A stretch of DNA of 59,386 nt from Laedolimicola sp934402125 (GTDB lineage Bacteria > Bacillota > Clostridia > Lachnospirales > Lachnospiraceae), in assembly GCF_052065835.1 (NCBI RefSeq), contig NZ_JBQHTG010000005.1, positions 1 through 59,386 on the forward strand. Direction: 5' to 3'. The notes under the pieces were generated by a model, which was not told the origin of the DNA, made no database searches, and saw nothing but the letters and a program-made list of their open reading frames with translations. Below, piece after piece: positions 1-8,667 of the stretch. The position numbers and the translations under genes are program-made. Each line of letters opens with the position of its first letter. The stretch's first letter is position 1.

Positions 1-530
1 GCGATCTCGATCATCGTCGGCAGATCCAGCATTCCCTTCTGTACGCAGTGATGGCTCTTTACGTAAAGCAGGGCAACTGTTTTTTCGTTAATTAACTCCT
101 CAACGTCTTCCACTACTACCTCAGTAGCACAGCCTGCCTCTACCGGTACGCCGCCGCCCAGACGCAGCATGGTCTCGATGGGAGCGTTGAAGTTGATGGC
201 ATGGCCTTTCTGAAGGATAATCTCATTGGCCAGCCCGGTGGAATCCGGCAGACGATCCATGATCGTCTTCTTTCCCCTGGAAATCATTCCTGCCACGGAA
301 AGGGCGATTGCCGCAGACGCGCATACGGTCGGGCAGCTGTCCTCGCCGCCGGTATACTGAGAGATAATCTCTCCGGCCTTATCCATCAAATCTTCTACTA
401 CTACATAGGACTGTCCGCCCGCTACGGCTGCCTTGGCCACCTTATCGCTGATGGTGGATACGCCCAGAACGGTTACCCGGCCACTGGCGTTGATGACCCG
501 CGGAAGTCCGATTTCTTCATAAACTGTCAT
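1..530 (-). CDS. dgaE: DgaE-like PLP-dependent ammonia-lyase, 3' end missing
   Basis: This is the first 176 residues of a fold-type I PLP enzyme of the SelA/DgaE group, starting MTVYEEIGLPRVINASGRVT and running off the left edge. The N-terminal pattern (start, INASGRVT, then a conserved GGEDSCPTVCASAAIALSVAG segment ending in a small-residue run) is typical of D-glucosaminate-6-phosphate ammonia-lyase relatives. That family removes ammonia from a 2-amino sugar acid phosphate to give a 2-keto-3-deoxy acid, which a DgaF-type aldolase then splits; such an aldolase gene may lie just outside the window. The Schiff-base lysine lies in the missing part, so activity cannot be judged. It is the last visible gene of the operon and lies 31 bases after the DUF4310 gene. 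The substrate is unknown. Confidence 0.8.
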   Translation of the reverse strand, partial: MTVYEEIGLPRVINASGRVTVLGVSTISDKVAKAAVAGGQSYVVVEDLMDKAGEIISQYTGGEDSCPTVCASAAIALSVAGMISRGKKTIMDRLPDSTGLANEIILQKGHAINFNAPIETMLRLGGGVPVEAGCATEVVVEDVEELINEKTVALLYVKSHHCVQKGMLDLPTMIEI

Positions 531-561
531 TTTTGTCTCCTCGTGATACTGTGAATATGAA

Positions 562-1215
562 TTAGTGAATAAAAATACCGCCAAGGATCATAGCGCCAAG
601 GATAGCGCCGCCTGTCATCTCTTTACCCCATTTATAAAAGATAGCGGAACCAATGATCGCTCCCAGACCTGCGTATACATTGTAGCTGGTAGCTGCCAGT
701 ACGATAAGCGGAGCCAGGTAACGTCCGGTTGCATTTCCGGCACCCATCATAACGGAGGTTCCGCCTACCGCTACGCCTTCCGGCATCAGCTTACGAACCA
801 GCATAACGATTCCGCCGATAACCAGACCGATCACAGCACCGGTAATCAGCGCGGTAAAGAAGTTGGTAAACGGCAGCTTCCATCCCATGGAAAGGAACAG
901 AGCCGGCAGACCGATACCTACACCAGTCTGCAGAGATCCGCCGATATCCATCAGGCCTACCAGCGGTCCTTCCAGGATACGTGCAATCAGGAAGCCTGCG
1001 GCAAATGCTGCGGCTGCCGCGTAATCGCCTGTGTCAATACCGTCACGGAGCATAGCTACGATTGAAATATCATTGAATGCGCCTGTACCGAAGCTGATAT
1101 ACATATAAGTTCCTGCAAAAATTGCTGCAGCGGCTCCAATTACCAGAAGGATAAAGGTGCTGTCCTTCATAAGAAATTCATCCATTTTCTGACCAAATGT
1201 TCTTTTGTCTTCCAT
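562..1215 (-). CDS. DUF4310 family membrane protein
   Basis: A 217-residue polytopic membrane protein, about six hydrophobic segments, beginning with a cytoplasmic MEDKRTFGQKMDEFLMKD stretch. Glycine-rich turns such as GAVIGLVIGGIVMLVRK and GGTSVMMGAGNATGRYLAPL resemble DUF4310, the EF_0833/AHA_3914 family. Members are found almost only in the operon type seen here, beside DUF4311, DUF4312 and SFCGS proteins, and are presumed to form a membrane transporter. No PTS EIIC signature is visible. It is translated just after DUF4311 (18-base gap). The function is inferred from context only. Confidence 0.8.
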   Translation of the reverse strand: MEDKRTFGQKMDEFLMKDSTFILLVIGAAAAIFAGTYMYISFGTGAFNDISIVAMLRDGIDTGDYAAAAAFAAGFLIARILEGPLVGLMDIGGSLQTGVGIGLPALFLSMGWKLPFTNFFTALITGAVIGLVIGGIVMLVRKLMPEGVAVGGTSVMMGAGNATGRYLAPLIVLAATSYNVYAGLGAIIGSAIFYKWGKEMTGGAILGAMILGGIFIH

Positions 1216-1233
1216 CTTTCTCTTCCTCCCTAA

Positions 1234-1944
1234 TTAAAACTTGCCAAAGAAGCCTCTGAAGTATGCAATGGCAACGAACAGAATTACAACGATGGCGATC
1301 AGAACCTGAACAACCTTGCTCTTGTAACCGTTCTCCTCAGCAGACTTACCGATCAGGATACCAAGTACAACACCGGGAGTTGCATTTCCGGTAATCAGCG
1401 CGGATACGCCGCCCAGAACAGTACCCCACATACCTGTGGTCTTACCGGCATCCACTGCTGCCAACCAGAAGATCGCAGGCATAACCGGATTGATGAGCCA
1501 TGTAGTTGCAGGTCCAAGTACCTCGGAAGCGATCAGAGAAAGCTTCTCCGGGATAATACTTGCCATCGTGTTCAGGAAAATAACAACCAGACCGCCGACA
1601 ACGGAACCAGCCATCATCATCTTGCGCGGATTCTGAACTGTCTCTTCTACCTTGTTGTTTTTAACAAGCAGGGCAGCGGCACTCCAGTTGGGCACGATAC
1701 GGTGCATAACATCCTGTGTAAGGGATCCTGCCGCTACTGCAGAAGCTGCAGCCGAGAAGAAAAATCCCAGACCAAAGGAAAAATGTGCAATCGGGTCACC
1801 GTTGCAGGCATTCAGCTCACCCAGGGTACGGAACGCACCCATAGACTGAACTTCCGGCGCATGGAACATACGGGCTGCACCGGCTGCGATACATCCGCCT
1901 CCGATGATACCGATGATTGCGGAATAAATAATAATCTGTAACAT
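1234..1944 (-). CDS. DUF4311 family membrane protein
   Basis: A 236-residue membrane protein with about six hydrophobic segments, starting MLQIIIYSAIIGIIGGGCIA. It matches the DUF4311 (EF_0832/AHA_3913) type by its Gly-rich first helix and by the conserved GDPIAHFSFGLGFFFSAAAS region around residues 49-68. A conserved NPVMPAIFWLAAVDAGKTTG stretch follows near residue 152. It is one base from DUF4312 upstream and probably forms a membrane complex with DUF4310. Its role is unproven; a permease for the substrate degraded by the DgaE-like enzyme is the simplest reading. Confidence 0.8.
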   Translation of the reverse strand: MLQIIIYSAIIGIIGGGCIAAGAARMFHAPEVQSMGAFRTLGELNACNGDPIAHFSFGLGFFFSAAASAVAAGSLTQDVMHRIVPNWSAAALLVKNNKVEETVQNPRKMMMAGSVVGGLVVIFLNTMASIIPEKLSLIASEVLGPATTWLINPVMPAIFWLAAVDAGKTTGMWGTVLGGVSALITGNATPGVVLGILIGKSAEENGYKSKVVQVLIAIVVILFVAIAYFRGFFGKF

Positions 1945-1945
1945 A

Positions 1946-2281
1946 CTAAAAATCCTCCTTCGTTACTTTAAGATATTTTACTTTTACCACGATCCTTGCG
2001 GTAATCGTAAAAGTCATCTTTTCTCTTGGCATGAAAAGAAACATAAAACGTTCGGTCTCTTTCTGAACCTGTACCTCATCGAAGTACACTTCTTTTGCTT
2101 CCATCTGAATGATCGGATAGGAAATTTCCTGGAAAATCTGCTTCCGCATCAGCTGAAACAGATTGCCTACCGCATTTTCCAGTGATCCTCCGGTCATGGT
2201 GAGGGTCATCTCATGATCCAACTCCTCTAAAAGCTGTTTTCCATTAAAGGTATCGATTCGTTCTGCATTCTTTCCAAACAT
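1946..2281 (-). CDS. DUF4312 family protein
   Basis: A 111-residue soluble protein, MFGKNAERIDTFNGKQLLEE, of the DUF4312 (EF_0831/AHA_3912) type. It has alternating short helices and strands and no membrane segment. The gene is packed between SFCGS (two-base gap) and DUF4311 (one-base gap), so translational coupling is likely. The family has no known activity. Its constant company with the two membrane proteins suggests a cytoplasmic partner subunit of that transporter. Confidence 0.78.
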   Translation of the reverse strand: MFGKNAERIDTFNGKQLLEELDHEMTLTMTGGSLENAVGNLFQLMRKQIFQEISYPIIQMEAKEVYFDEVQVQKETERFMFLFMPREKMTFTITARIVVKVKYLKVTKEDF

Positions 2282-2283
2282 TT

Positions 2284-2649
2284 TTACTCTTCTCCGTGTA
2301 CTTCACGCCATGCCTGTACGACACGCTCGCCCAACTCTTCTGTGTCCAAGAAACCAAGTCCGACTGCCTGACAGCCTTCCTTCACAGCTGTGTATGCAGC
2401 GTCCACGGAACGAAGAGAATATTTTGCCTTGTAACCGTATTTGTTCTGAGCCGTCAGAGCGCCTGCTCCGCCGCTTCCGCAGAAGCTGATGCCCAGATCC
2501 GCGTTGTTTTCCTTCATCACATCGCCAAGCTTCATATCTGCTGCCATGCCCGGAATTACAATCGCCTTACCGCCGGCCTTCTCTACGCCTCTTGCTACCG
2601 CCTGACCTTTGCCCATGCGGTGGCCGATTACAACTAATACTTCTTTCAT
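2284..2649 (-). CDS. SFCGS family glycine-rich protein
   Basis: A 121-residue protein with the family-defining motif GISFCGSGGAGALTAQ at about residues 53-68. The N-terminus MKEVLVVIGHRMGKGQ resembles a small Rossmann-like or PTS EIIB-like beta-alpha unit. If the likeness is real, the motif cysteine could be a phosphorylation or ligand site; that is inference. The start has a strong AGGAGG about eight bases upstream. It sits between the small PRD protein and DUF4312 in the operon and corresponds to the EF_0830/AHA_3911 family. Confidence 0.82.
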   Translation of the reverse strand: MKEVLVVIGHRMGKGQAVARGVEKAGGKAIVIPGMAADMKLGDVMKENNADLGISFCGSGGAGALTAQNKYGYKAKYSLRSVDAAYTAVKEGCQAVGLGFLDTEELGERVVQAWREVHGEE

Positions 2650-2676
2650 CGAGTGTTTCCTCCTTCTCCTGTTTCT

Positions 2677-3042
2677 TTATTGAACGGCTGACGCCGATGC
2701 AATCGCCATCTCCATGTGGGTTCCCACAAGGAATACTTCGCTCCTGTCGATGGCCACGCCATGGGCCTCGAACAACGGATCTACAATGATGTGGGCATAT
2801 TTCCATGCCTCTTCGGACACCTCGTTCATCATCTCCTCCTCAATCGGATCCACGAAATGTCCCGTATAAATACGCTTAATCAGCGCCACCAGGTGATTGC
2901 TGAGCATGGCATCCGCGTCATCATTTAAGGCAATGGGAAGATTTTTGACTCTTTCCTTAGCAGCCTCATACTCTCGGATGGTGCGTTCCCGATGCTCCGC
3001 ATCAATTTCATTCATTTCCAATGCTTTTTCTAAATACTTCAC
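2677..3042 (-). CDS. small PRD-domain protein
   Basis: A 121-residue helical protein resembling the stand-alone PRD family EF_0829/AHA_3910. The single PRD-like domain carries conserved histidines in the contexts SNHLVALIKR and YAHIIVDPLF. The GTG start is chosen because AAGGGAG precedes it at good distance; it overlaps the end of the deacetylase gene by 35 bases. Isolated PRD proteins in this operon type may sense phosphorylation or bind the transporter proteins. No DNA-binding domain is present, so it is not a regulator by itself. Confidence 0.7.
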   Translation of the reverse strand: MKYLEKALEMNEIDAEHRERTIREYEAAKERVKNLPIALNDDADAMLSNHLVALIKRIYTGHFVDPIEEEMMNEVSEEAWKYAHIIVDPLFEAHGVAIDRSEVFLVGTHMEMAIASASAVQ

Positions 3043-4147
3043 TTTCTTCTCCCTTACTGTAAATGGTTTTTCTTACTGTAATTTTATTCTTGAGGATGAT
3101 GGTATCGCCGATGGAATCCGCAATTTCCTCCTCGCAGGCGTCCAGGGTCAGAAGATTCAGATCTGCCGTGCAGCCCTCCCTTAATTCTCCCAGACCTGTC
3201 AGGCCAAAGTGCTTAGCCGGTACGTAAGTAACCTTATGCACCACCTGATCCAGGCTCTCGCCGCAGTTGATGAGCTTGCTCATAACGCTGGCGATATTGT
3301 ATACCGGTCCGTTGTAGTTCTCTACATGCAGATCTGTGGAGATCATATCACAGTCAAAATTGTCAAGCAGCGCCTGCTTGTATACACGGAGGCTGAAGCT
3401 TGCCACGCCGTGTCCCACGTCGAAACGCACGCCTCTGGCTCTGGCGTCCTTCGCCTCCTGGATGATTTCGCCCTCTTCGGTCAGGATGCCACCCTTCTTA
3501 CCATGGTAAGCATGGGTGATGATATCGCCCTCGTCCACCAGCTTCAGTACATCCGTCAGAGCAGGCGGATAATTTCCCACATGAATCATCAGCGGTCTGT
3601 CTATCTCATGGGCTATCCGGGCAGCCTCCGCGATCGGAGTAAGACCCATTTCGCCAACGACGCTTGCGCTGGCTCTAGCCTTCAGGCCTACGATATTATC
3701 GCTGTACTTTTCTGCCACGGCCTTTACCTTTGCCTCGTCCAGCTTATCCATACTGTCCAGCTCATGACCGTTGATCAATCCTTCTCTGGATACGTTCAAA
3801 AGTGTAAATACTTTTGTCTTCGCTTTTTCTATGTAGCTGCTGCGGAAATCCTCATAATTGTCGGCTCCGCTGCTTCCTGCATCCAGAATGGTAGTTGCGC
3901 CTCTCTCCAGGCCCAGCACATCCGGATCCAGACCTAAAAATGCCTTCGGATAACAATGGGTATGGATATCGATAAATCCCGGCGTCACAATGCAGTTTTC
4001 CGCGTCAATGACTATCTCTGCCTCTTCTTCCAGCTGCTCACCGATTTTCTCAATTATTCCGTTTTTCACGAAAATATCTCTTTTTTCTCTCCGGAAGCCA
4101 TTCGCCGGAGCAAGCAGCTGACCGTTTTTAATCAACAGGCTTTTCAT
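3008..4147 (-). CDS. amidohydrolase/deacetylase family metallohydrolase
   Basis: A 379-residue TIM-barrel amidohydrolase of the EF_0837/AHA_3915 type. The metal-binding HxH is seen in TPGFIDIHTHCYPK near residue 63. Later metal ligands fit KARASASV (possible carbamylated Lys), MIHVGNYPP, ITHAYHG and the aspartate of ISTDLHVENY. The family removes acyl groups from N-acyl amino compounds. In this operon it would deacetylate the substrate before the DgaE-like enzyme eliminates ammonia; that order is inferred. It starts seven bases after the PRD regulator ends. Confidence 0.85.
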   Translation of the reverse strand: MKSLLIKNGQLLAPANGFRREKRDIFVKNGIIEKIGEQLEEEAEIVIDAENCIVTPGFIDIHTHCYPKAFLGLDPDVLGLERGATTILDAGSSGADNYEDFRSSYIEKAKTKVFTLLNVSREGLINGHELDSMDKLDEAKVKAVAEKYSDNIVGLKARASASVVGEMGLTPIAEAARIAHEIDRPLMIHVGNYPPALTDVLKLVDEGDIITHAYHGKKGGILTEEGEIIQEAKDARARGVRFDVGHGVASFSLRVYKQALLDNFDCDMISTDLHVENYNGPVYNIASVMSKLINCGESLDQVVHKVTYVPAKHFGLTGLGELREGCTADLNLLTLDACEEEIADSIGDTIILKNKITVRKTIYSKGEESEVFRKSIGNE

Positions 4148-4154
4148 ATTCTTC

Positions 4155-6059
4155 TTATTCCTCCTCTATGATGTACAGAAAGAACGCGGTTCTCTCTGAA
4201 ATCGATATTCTCACCTGCAGCGTATTTTCTACAGTTTCGAAAAATTTTTCCATTATCAGGAATACATCCGGATATTCTTTTTTAACCCGGTAATACTCCT
4301 GTCGGAACTCTCCTGCCGGATCCTCTGCGGGCTCGCCTGACAGCCATCGCTTTACCGCCATGCTCATATGAATGACCATACCCAGCATTGCGTCCTGGCT
4401 CAGCTGAATCTGAGACGGAAGCTTCGCCACATATTCCAGAAGCAACAGAATCAGATTACTCATGGTTCCGGCAGCCTCTGCCAGGTTCCGATCTGTTTTT
4501 CCCATAAGCTGTGCTGATATGGAAATATCCGTTTTTGCCTGGAAAGAAGCCTGATTTTTTTGTTTCATTGGGAGATCATCTACCAGCTTCCCATATTTCA
4601 GGAAATCCTGGATTCTCTGAATATCTTCTGCTAACAGAACGCCGGAAATCTTTACGACCGGCACTACGCTGTTTTCCAACGGAATGGTAGATATGGCAAA
4701 ATCCACGCCCTTCATATCGCTGGCCTTCAGGAGCTGATAGGGCGAAACCTGTCCCACCACATTCAGCATAGGAAACACATGCTTGATACGCAGCGCCAGA
4801 AAATGGGAAAGTCCCTTACCGGTAGCGCAGACCACCATAACATTTTTGCGCCCGTTCTCCGCCTGTATTCCATTTTTATAAAGGTATACGGCCAGATAGC
4901 AGATTTCCATGATACCCAGCTTCTGTCCAATCTCTTCCTCAATAATTCCGGCCAGTTTTTTGGCCAGCTGAAAATGAGAATAATAATATTCCTGGATTTC
5001 CTGAAGAACAAACTCATTTTCTTCCTCCTGGCAATCCGCCGCGCTCATGGTCAGGTAATTTTTCAGATGCTCCTCCAAATCCCTTCGCAGGTTCTGCAGC
5101 TCAAAGCTGCCTCTCTCCTCATCATTTTCCAGATAGGCCATGATACGCTCCATGATTCGTTTCAGGATTTCGTCCTTTACCCGGTAACCCTCTGTACAAA
5201 TCCCATAATCACGAAGAACTTCCTTCAGCCACAGCAGTTCCTGCTGATTTTCTCCTGTTCCTTCCTCTGCCGACAGCTCCTGCAGCATGTCCGACGCGTA
5301 TGTATGATACTCTTCCAATTTTCTTTCGGATTCTTCTATCACCGGAATCCGCACATGTCGGACAATACAGTAGCTCATCAGATTCAGATAAGCCGTATTG
5401 GAAATCCAGATATTATATTTTCCATTCACCTGTCGGATGCTGCGGCTGATAGTCCGGAGGTGCTGAATAGTAATCTTGCTTTTCAACTCCTCGGGGAGAA
5501 GTAAAAACCATTCGTCTGCCTTGTAGCTTCCCCTGAATCTGACACTCAGAAGCTCCACCGCTTTTTTTCGAAGCTCCAGCTCATCTCCCAGAAGCCGGTA
5601 TCCCTGTGCTTTCCGGATATCCAGTGTGAAGCTGTTTCCGAAATATCCTTCCAGCTTTCCCAAGCCCCTGGTCAATGTGGATTTGGAAGCCAGATATATA
5701 TCTGCCAGTTTTTCTGCTGTCACGTATCCCTTCTGGACCAGAAGGTAAAAAAACAGACTTTCAAACCGTTTTTCTTCCTCGTCATCCATAAAACCTGCTT
5801 TATTTCCCATGTCCCATTGCATCAGAAGCGCGGAGCCTTCCGCCTTTTGGGCAACCGGAATCACATATCCTTTTCTGGTCAGATAACGGATTTCTATTCC
5901 ATAGTTCTGACAGATTGCTTTCAGCTCCTGAACATCATAGCGAATGGTTCTTTCACTTTTCTGCAGTTTTTCTTTTAACGCACTGATCTCCATGGGGCCT
6001 CCGGACATCAGAAGCAGCCTGAAAATCTCTATCTGTCTCGGTTTTGGCGTTTCTTTCAT
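4155..6059 (-). CDS. BglG/LicR-type transcriptional regulator with PRD and EIIB-like domains
   Basis: A 634-residue regulator. Residues 8-60 form a winged HTH (SGGPMEISALKEKLQKSERT). PRD-like helical domains follow at roughly 180-300 and 310-400, an EIIB-like domain at roughly 405-495 begins NVMVVCATGKGLSHFL with its cysteine in the P-loop position, and a third PRD-like region fills the C-terminus. The EIIA domain found in many LicR proteins is not apparent. Such proteins switch activity through phosphorylation of PRD histidines and the EIIB cysteine by the PTS. It lies inside the catabolic operon (start one base after the HAD gene), so it probably activates its own transcript. Confidence 0.82.
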   Translation of the reverse strand: MKETPKPRQIEIFRLLLMSGGPMEISALKEKLQKSERTIRYDVQELKAICQNYGIEIRYLTRKGYVIPVAQKAEGSALLMQWDMGNKAGFMDDEEEKRFESLFFYLLVQKGYVTAEKLADIYLASKSTLTRGLGKLEGYFGNSFTLDIRKAQGYRLLGDELELRKKAVELLSVRFRGSYKADEWFLLLPEELKSKITIQHLRTISRSIRQVNGKYNIWISNTAYLNLMSYCIVRHVRIPVIEESERKLEEYHTYASDMLQELSAEEGTGENQQELLWLKEVLRDYGICTEGYRVKDEILKRIMERIMAYLENDEERGSFELQNLRRDLEEHLKNYLTMSAADCQEEENEFVLQEIQEYYYSHFQLAKKLAGIIEEEIGQKLGIMEICYLAVYLYKNGIQAENGRKNVMVVCATGKGLSHFLALRIKHVFPMLNVVGQVSPYQLLKASDMKGVDFAISTIPLENSVVPVVKISGVLLAEDIQRIQDFLKYGKLVDDLPMKQKNQASFQAKTDISISAQLMGKTDRNLAEAAGTMSNLILLLLEYVAKLPSQIQLSQDAMLGMVIHMSMAVKRWLSGEPAEDPAGEFRQEYYRVKKEYPDVFLIMEKFFETVENTLQVRISISERTAFFLYIIEEE

Positions 6060-6060
6060 A

Positions 6061-6939
6061 TCATATAACCCCGTACCTTTCCAGCGCTGCCGCTATTCCA
6101 TCCTTCCCATTGGTTTCTGTCACAGCAAAGGCATGAGCTTTCACATACTCTGCCGCGTTTCCCATGGCGATTCCGTATTTTATGACCCGGAACATATCCA
6201 CATCATTTTCCCCGTCTCCAAAGGCCATCACTTCCTCCGGCTTTATCCCGGCCCTGTCCATCATGCGCTTCAGTGTCTGTCCTTTTGTGATTCCTCTTGG
6301 TGAAATTTCAATCAGTCTCGGACCGGTCCGCACAAATTCATACTGTCCGGCATACGTTTCCGTAAGCATCTCGTACAATTCCAGGATTCGTTCTTCCCGG
6401 TCAGTAGCATTCAGTTTATTGATTTTTTCCGGCAGCTCATCCATGGAATGTATTTCTATCTGCCTGGGATAATTGTGGATATTGTCAGTTACCCAGGACC
6501 ATGCCCCCGCCACCAGGGGATGTTCCTTCGGATACCCCTTTTCCTGCCGTTCTTTTTCTTTTATGGGTCGCTGCCAGTCAGGAATCCAATAATAAATGGC
6601 GTCATCCTCATACCCCTGTATCTCCACTTCCCATTTCTGCAGAACCGGAAAAAGCAATTCCATATCTTTCCGTCCCAGAGCTGTCAGCTTATGACGTCCT
6701 CCCGGGGACAGATCGTTTACAGTCAGACCGTTATTTTCTATTAGACAGCCGCCATATTCCTTCAGCTTCAGTTCCTCTGCATAGGGCAGCTGACGCACAT
6801 AGCTTCTGCCGCTTGCAAGGATCAGCCGGATTCCCTTTTTCTGGCAGGCCATCAGAGCCTCTCTGGTCCGATCTGTTATTTCGTCTCTGCTGTTCAGCAA
6901 AGTACCGTCCATATCCGTTACAATCCACTTTACATCCAT
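6061..6939 (-). CDS. Cof-type HAD-IIB family hydrolase
   Basis: A 292-residue HAD phosphatase. Motif I is TDMDGTLLNS with the nucleophile and acid aspartates at residues 9 and 11. Motif II is LILASGRS, and the Mg-binding motif is AFGDGENDVDMF near residue 240, followed by the Cof-family GIAMGNA. The cap domain between motifs II and IV is of C2B type. These enzymes dephosphorylate sugar phosphates or similar metabolites in the cytoplasm. It appears to be the first gene of the catabolic operon, one base before the PRD regulator, and may act on a pathway intermediate. AAGGGGA precedes the ATG. Confidence 0.85.
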   Translation of the reverse strand: MDVKWIVTDMDGTLLNSRDEITDRTREALMACQKKGIRLILASGRSYVRQLPYAEELKLKEYGGCLIENNGLTVNDLSPGGRHKLTALGRKDMELLFPVLQKWEVEIQGYEDDAIYYWIPDWQRPIKEKERQEKGYPKEHPLVAGAWSWVTDNIHNYPRQIEIHSMDELPEKINKLNATDREERILELYEMLTETYAGQYEFVRTGPRLIEISPRGITKGQTLKRMMDRAGIKPEEVMAFGDGENDVDMFRVIKYGIAMGNAAEYVKAHAFAVTETNGKDGIAAALERYGVI

Positions 6940-7082
6940 TTAACAGTCCCCTTACCTGTTTCTAATCATAGCATAGTTCCTTTTTTACCTAGCCATTATT
7001 TATTTGCAATTTCTTAAGTATACATTGCAAAAATGAATCTGTTTTGTCAAGGCCTATTATTTTTTTAATTTCCGGGAAACGC

Positions 7083-7111
7083 GCATAGAAACTTTTCTTT
7101 CGGAAATCTTG
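7083..7111 (+). promoter_or_regulatory. candidate sporulation promoter of sigG
   Basis: GCATA (7083-7087) is followed after 14 bases by GGAAATCTTG. This resembles the sigma-F consensus (GYATA, then GGNNANANT) that drives sigG in Bacillus. Spacing is one base shorter than usual and one -10 position differs. An AGGAGG ribosome site stands ten bases before the sigG ATG. Confidence 0.35.
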
Positions 7112-7145
7112 TAACTATTAAGATCTTACAGGAGGACTTTACCGG

Positions 7146-7925
7146 ATGGCACTGAATAAAGTAGAAATCTGCGGCGTAAATACAGCGAAGCTGCCTGTCC
7201 TGACCCAGGCGGAAAAGGACGCTCTGTGGGAGCGGATTGCCAAGGGCGATCCGGCAGCCCGGGAGCTCTATATCAAAGGGAATCTCCGTCTGGTGCTGAG
7301 CGTCATCAAGCGCTTCTCCTCCACCAACGAAAACGCGGACGATTTGTTCCAGATTGGCTGTATCGGCCTGATGAAGGCCATCGACAACTTCGACTGTACG
7401 CTGGGCGTCAAATTTTCCACCTACGCCGTACCCATGATTGCCGGGGAAATCCGCCGTTATCTCCGGGACAACAGCAGTATCCGCGTCAGCCGCTCCCTGC
7501 GGGATACCGCATACAAAGCCATTTACGCCCGGGAGAATCTGACCCGTCAGTATTCCCGGGAACCTCTTTTGAGTGAAATTGCCTCGGAAATCGGCATTCC
7601 CGACGAGGAAATTGTCTTTGCCCTGGACGCCATTCAGAGTCCGGTCAGTCTCTACGAACCGGTCTATACGGAAGGCGGCGATACCCTCTATGTGATGGAT
7701 CAGATCAGCGACAAGAAAAACAGGGAGGATCTCTGGATTGAAGATCTCTCCCTGCAGGAAGCCATGAAAAGGCTGTCAGAACGGGAACATTATATCATTC
7801 AGCTTCGGTTCTTCCAGGGCAGGACCCAGATGGAGGTGGCCGATGAAATCGGTATTTCCCAGGCGCAGGTCAGCCGTCTGGAAAAAAATGCGCTGAAGTC
7901 CATGCAGAACTATCTGCAGCTATAA
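7146..7925 (+). CDS. sigG: RNA polymerase sporulation sigma factor SigG
   Basis: A 259-residue sigma-70 family protein starting MALNKVEICGVNTAKLPVLT, the hallmark N-terminus of sigma-G. Region 2 is clear (DLFQIGCIGLMKAIDNFD, then KFSTYAVPMIAGEIRRYLRD), as is the region 4.2 HTH (TQMEVADEIGISQAQVSRLE). Sigma-G directs late gene expression in the forespore. In Bacillus sigG lies directly downstream of sigE on the same strand; here it faces sigE, and the two stop codons are one base apart with no terminator between them. An AGGAGG sits ten bases before the ATG. Confidence 0.96.
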   Translation: MALNKVEICGVNTAKLPVLTQAEKDALWERIAKGDPAARELYIKGNLRLVLSVIKRFSSTNENADDLFQIGCIGLMKAIDNFDCTLGVKFSTYAVPMIAGEIRRYLRDNSSIRVSRSLRDTAYKAIYARENLTRQYSREPLLSEIASEIGIPDEEIVFALDAIQSPVSLYEPVYTEGGDTLYVMDQISDKKNREDLWIEDLSLQEAMKRLSEREHYIIQLRFFQGRTQMEVADEIGISQAQVSRLEKNALKSMQNYLQL

Positions 7926-7926
7926 G

Positions 7927-8667
7927 CTACTCATACTTCAAAATCTCCTTTTTCAGTCGCCGGATAATTTTCTTTTCCAGCCGGGAGATATAGGACTGGG
8001 AGATTCCCAGAAGATCTGCCACCTCCTTCTGGGTCATTTCCTCGCCCCGGGGGTTTTTCAGACCAAACCGCAGCTCCACGATGGTCCGTTCCCGCTCAGA
8101 CAGGGTTTCGATTGCCTTGTCCAGCAGCTTCCGCTCCATCTCTGTCTCGATGTCCCGGTAAATGACGTCCTCGTCGGTGCCGAGAATATCAGACAGCAGC
8201 AGCTCATTGCCATCCCAGTCCACATTCAGGGGCTCGTCGATGGATACCTCCAGCCTGGTTTTGTTATTCCGGCGCAGATACATCAGAATCTCGTTTTCAA
8301 TACAGCGGGAAGCGTAGGTCGCCAGCTTGATATTCTTTCCGCTGTTGAAGGTATTGATGGCCTTGATAAGTCCGATGGTTCCAATGGAAATCAGATCTTC
8401 CACGCCCACGCCGGTATTATCGAATTTTTTCGCAATATAGACCACCAGCCGCAGATTATGCTCAATGAGCAGGGAGCGTGCTTCCTTTCCCTCCTCTGTC
8501 CCAAGCTTTCGGATAGCCCGGGCCTCCTCCTCTGCGTTCAGAGGCGCCGGAAGCACCTCCGCGCCTCCGATATAATGAATTTCCTTTTGCTTTCCCACAA
8601 AGAAAGTCGAAAAACTGGGGATCAGCTTCAGCTGAACCTGGTTTGGAATCGCCACTTTGATTAGCAT
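7927..8667 (-). CDS. sigE: RNA polymerase sporulation sigma factor SigE (pro-sigma-E)
   Basis: A 246-residue sigma factor for mother-cell transcription. Residues 1 to about 30 form the membrane-binding pro-sequence that SpoIIGA removes; the likely cut lies near GKQKEIHYIGGAEVLPAPL. Region 2 (VEDLISIGTIGLIKAINTF and KLATYASRCIENEILMYLRR) and the region 4 HTH (TQKEVADLLGISQSYISRLE) are intact. The ATG overlaps the spoIIGA stop by seven bases, so the two are translationally coupled as in Bacillus. No terminator follows before sigG on the opposite strand. Confidence 0.97.
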   Translation of the reverse strand: MLIKVAIPNQVQLKLIPSFSTFFVGKQKEIHYIGGAEVLPAPLNAEEEARAIRKLGTEEGKEARSLLIEHNLRLVVYIAKKFDNTGVGVEDLISIGTIGLIKAINTFNSGKNIKLATYASRCIENEILMYLRRNNKTRLEVSIDEPLNVDWDGNELLLSDILGTDEDVIYRDIETEMERKLLDKAIETLSERERTIVELRFGLKNPRGEEMTQKEVADLLGISQSYISRLEKKIIRRLKKEILKYE

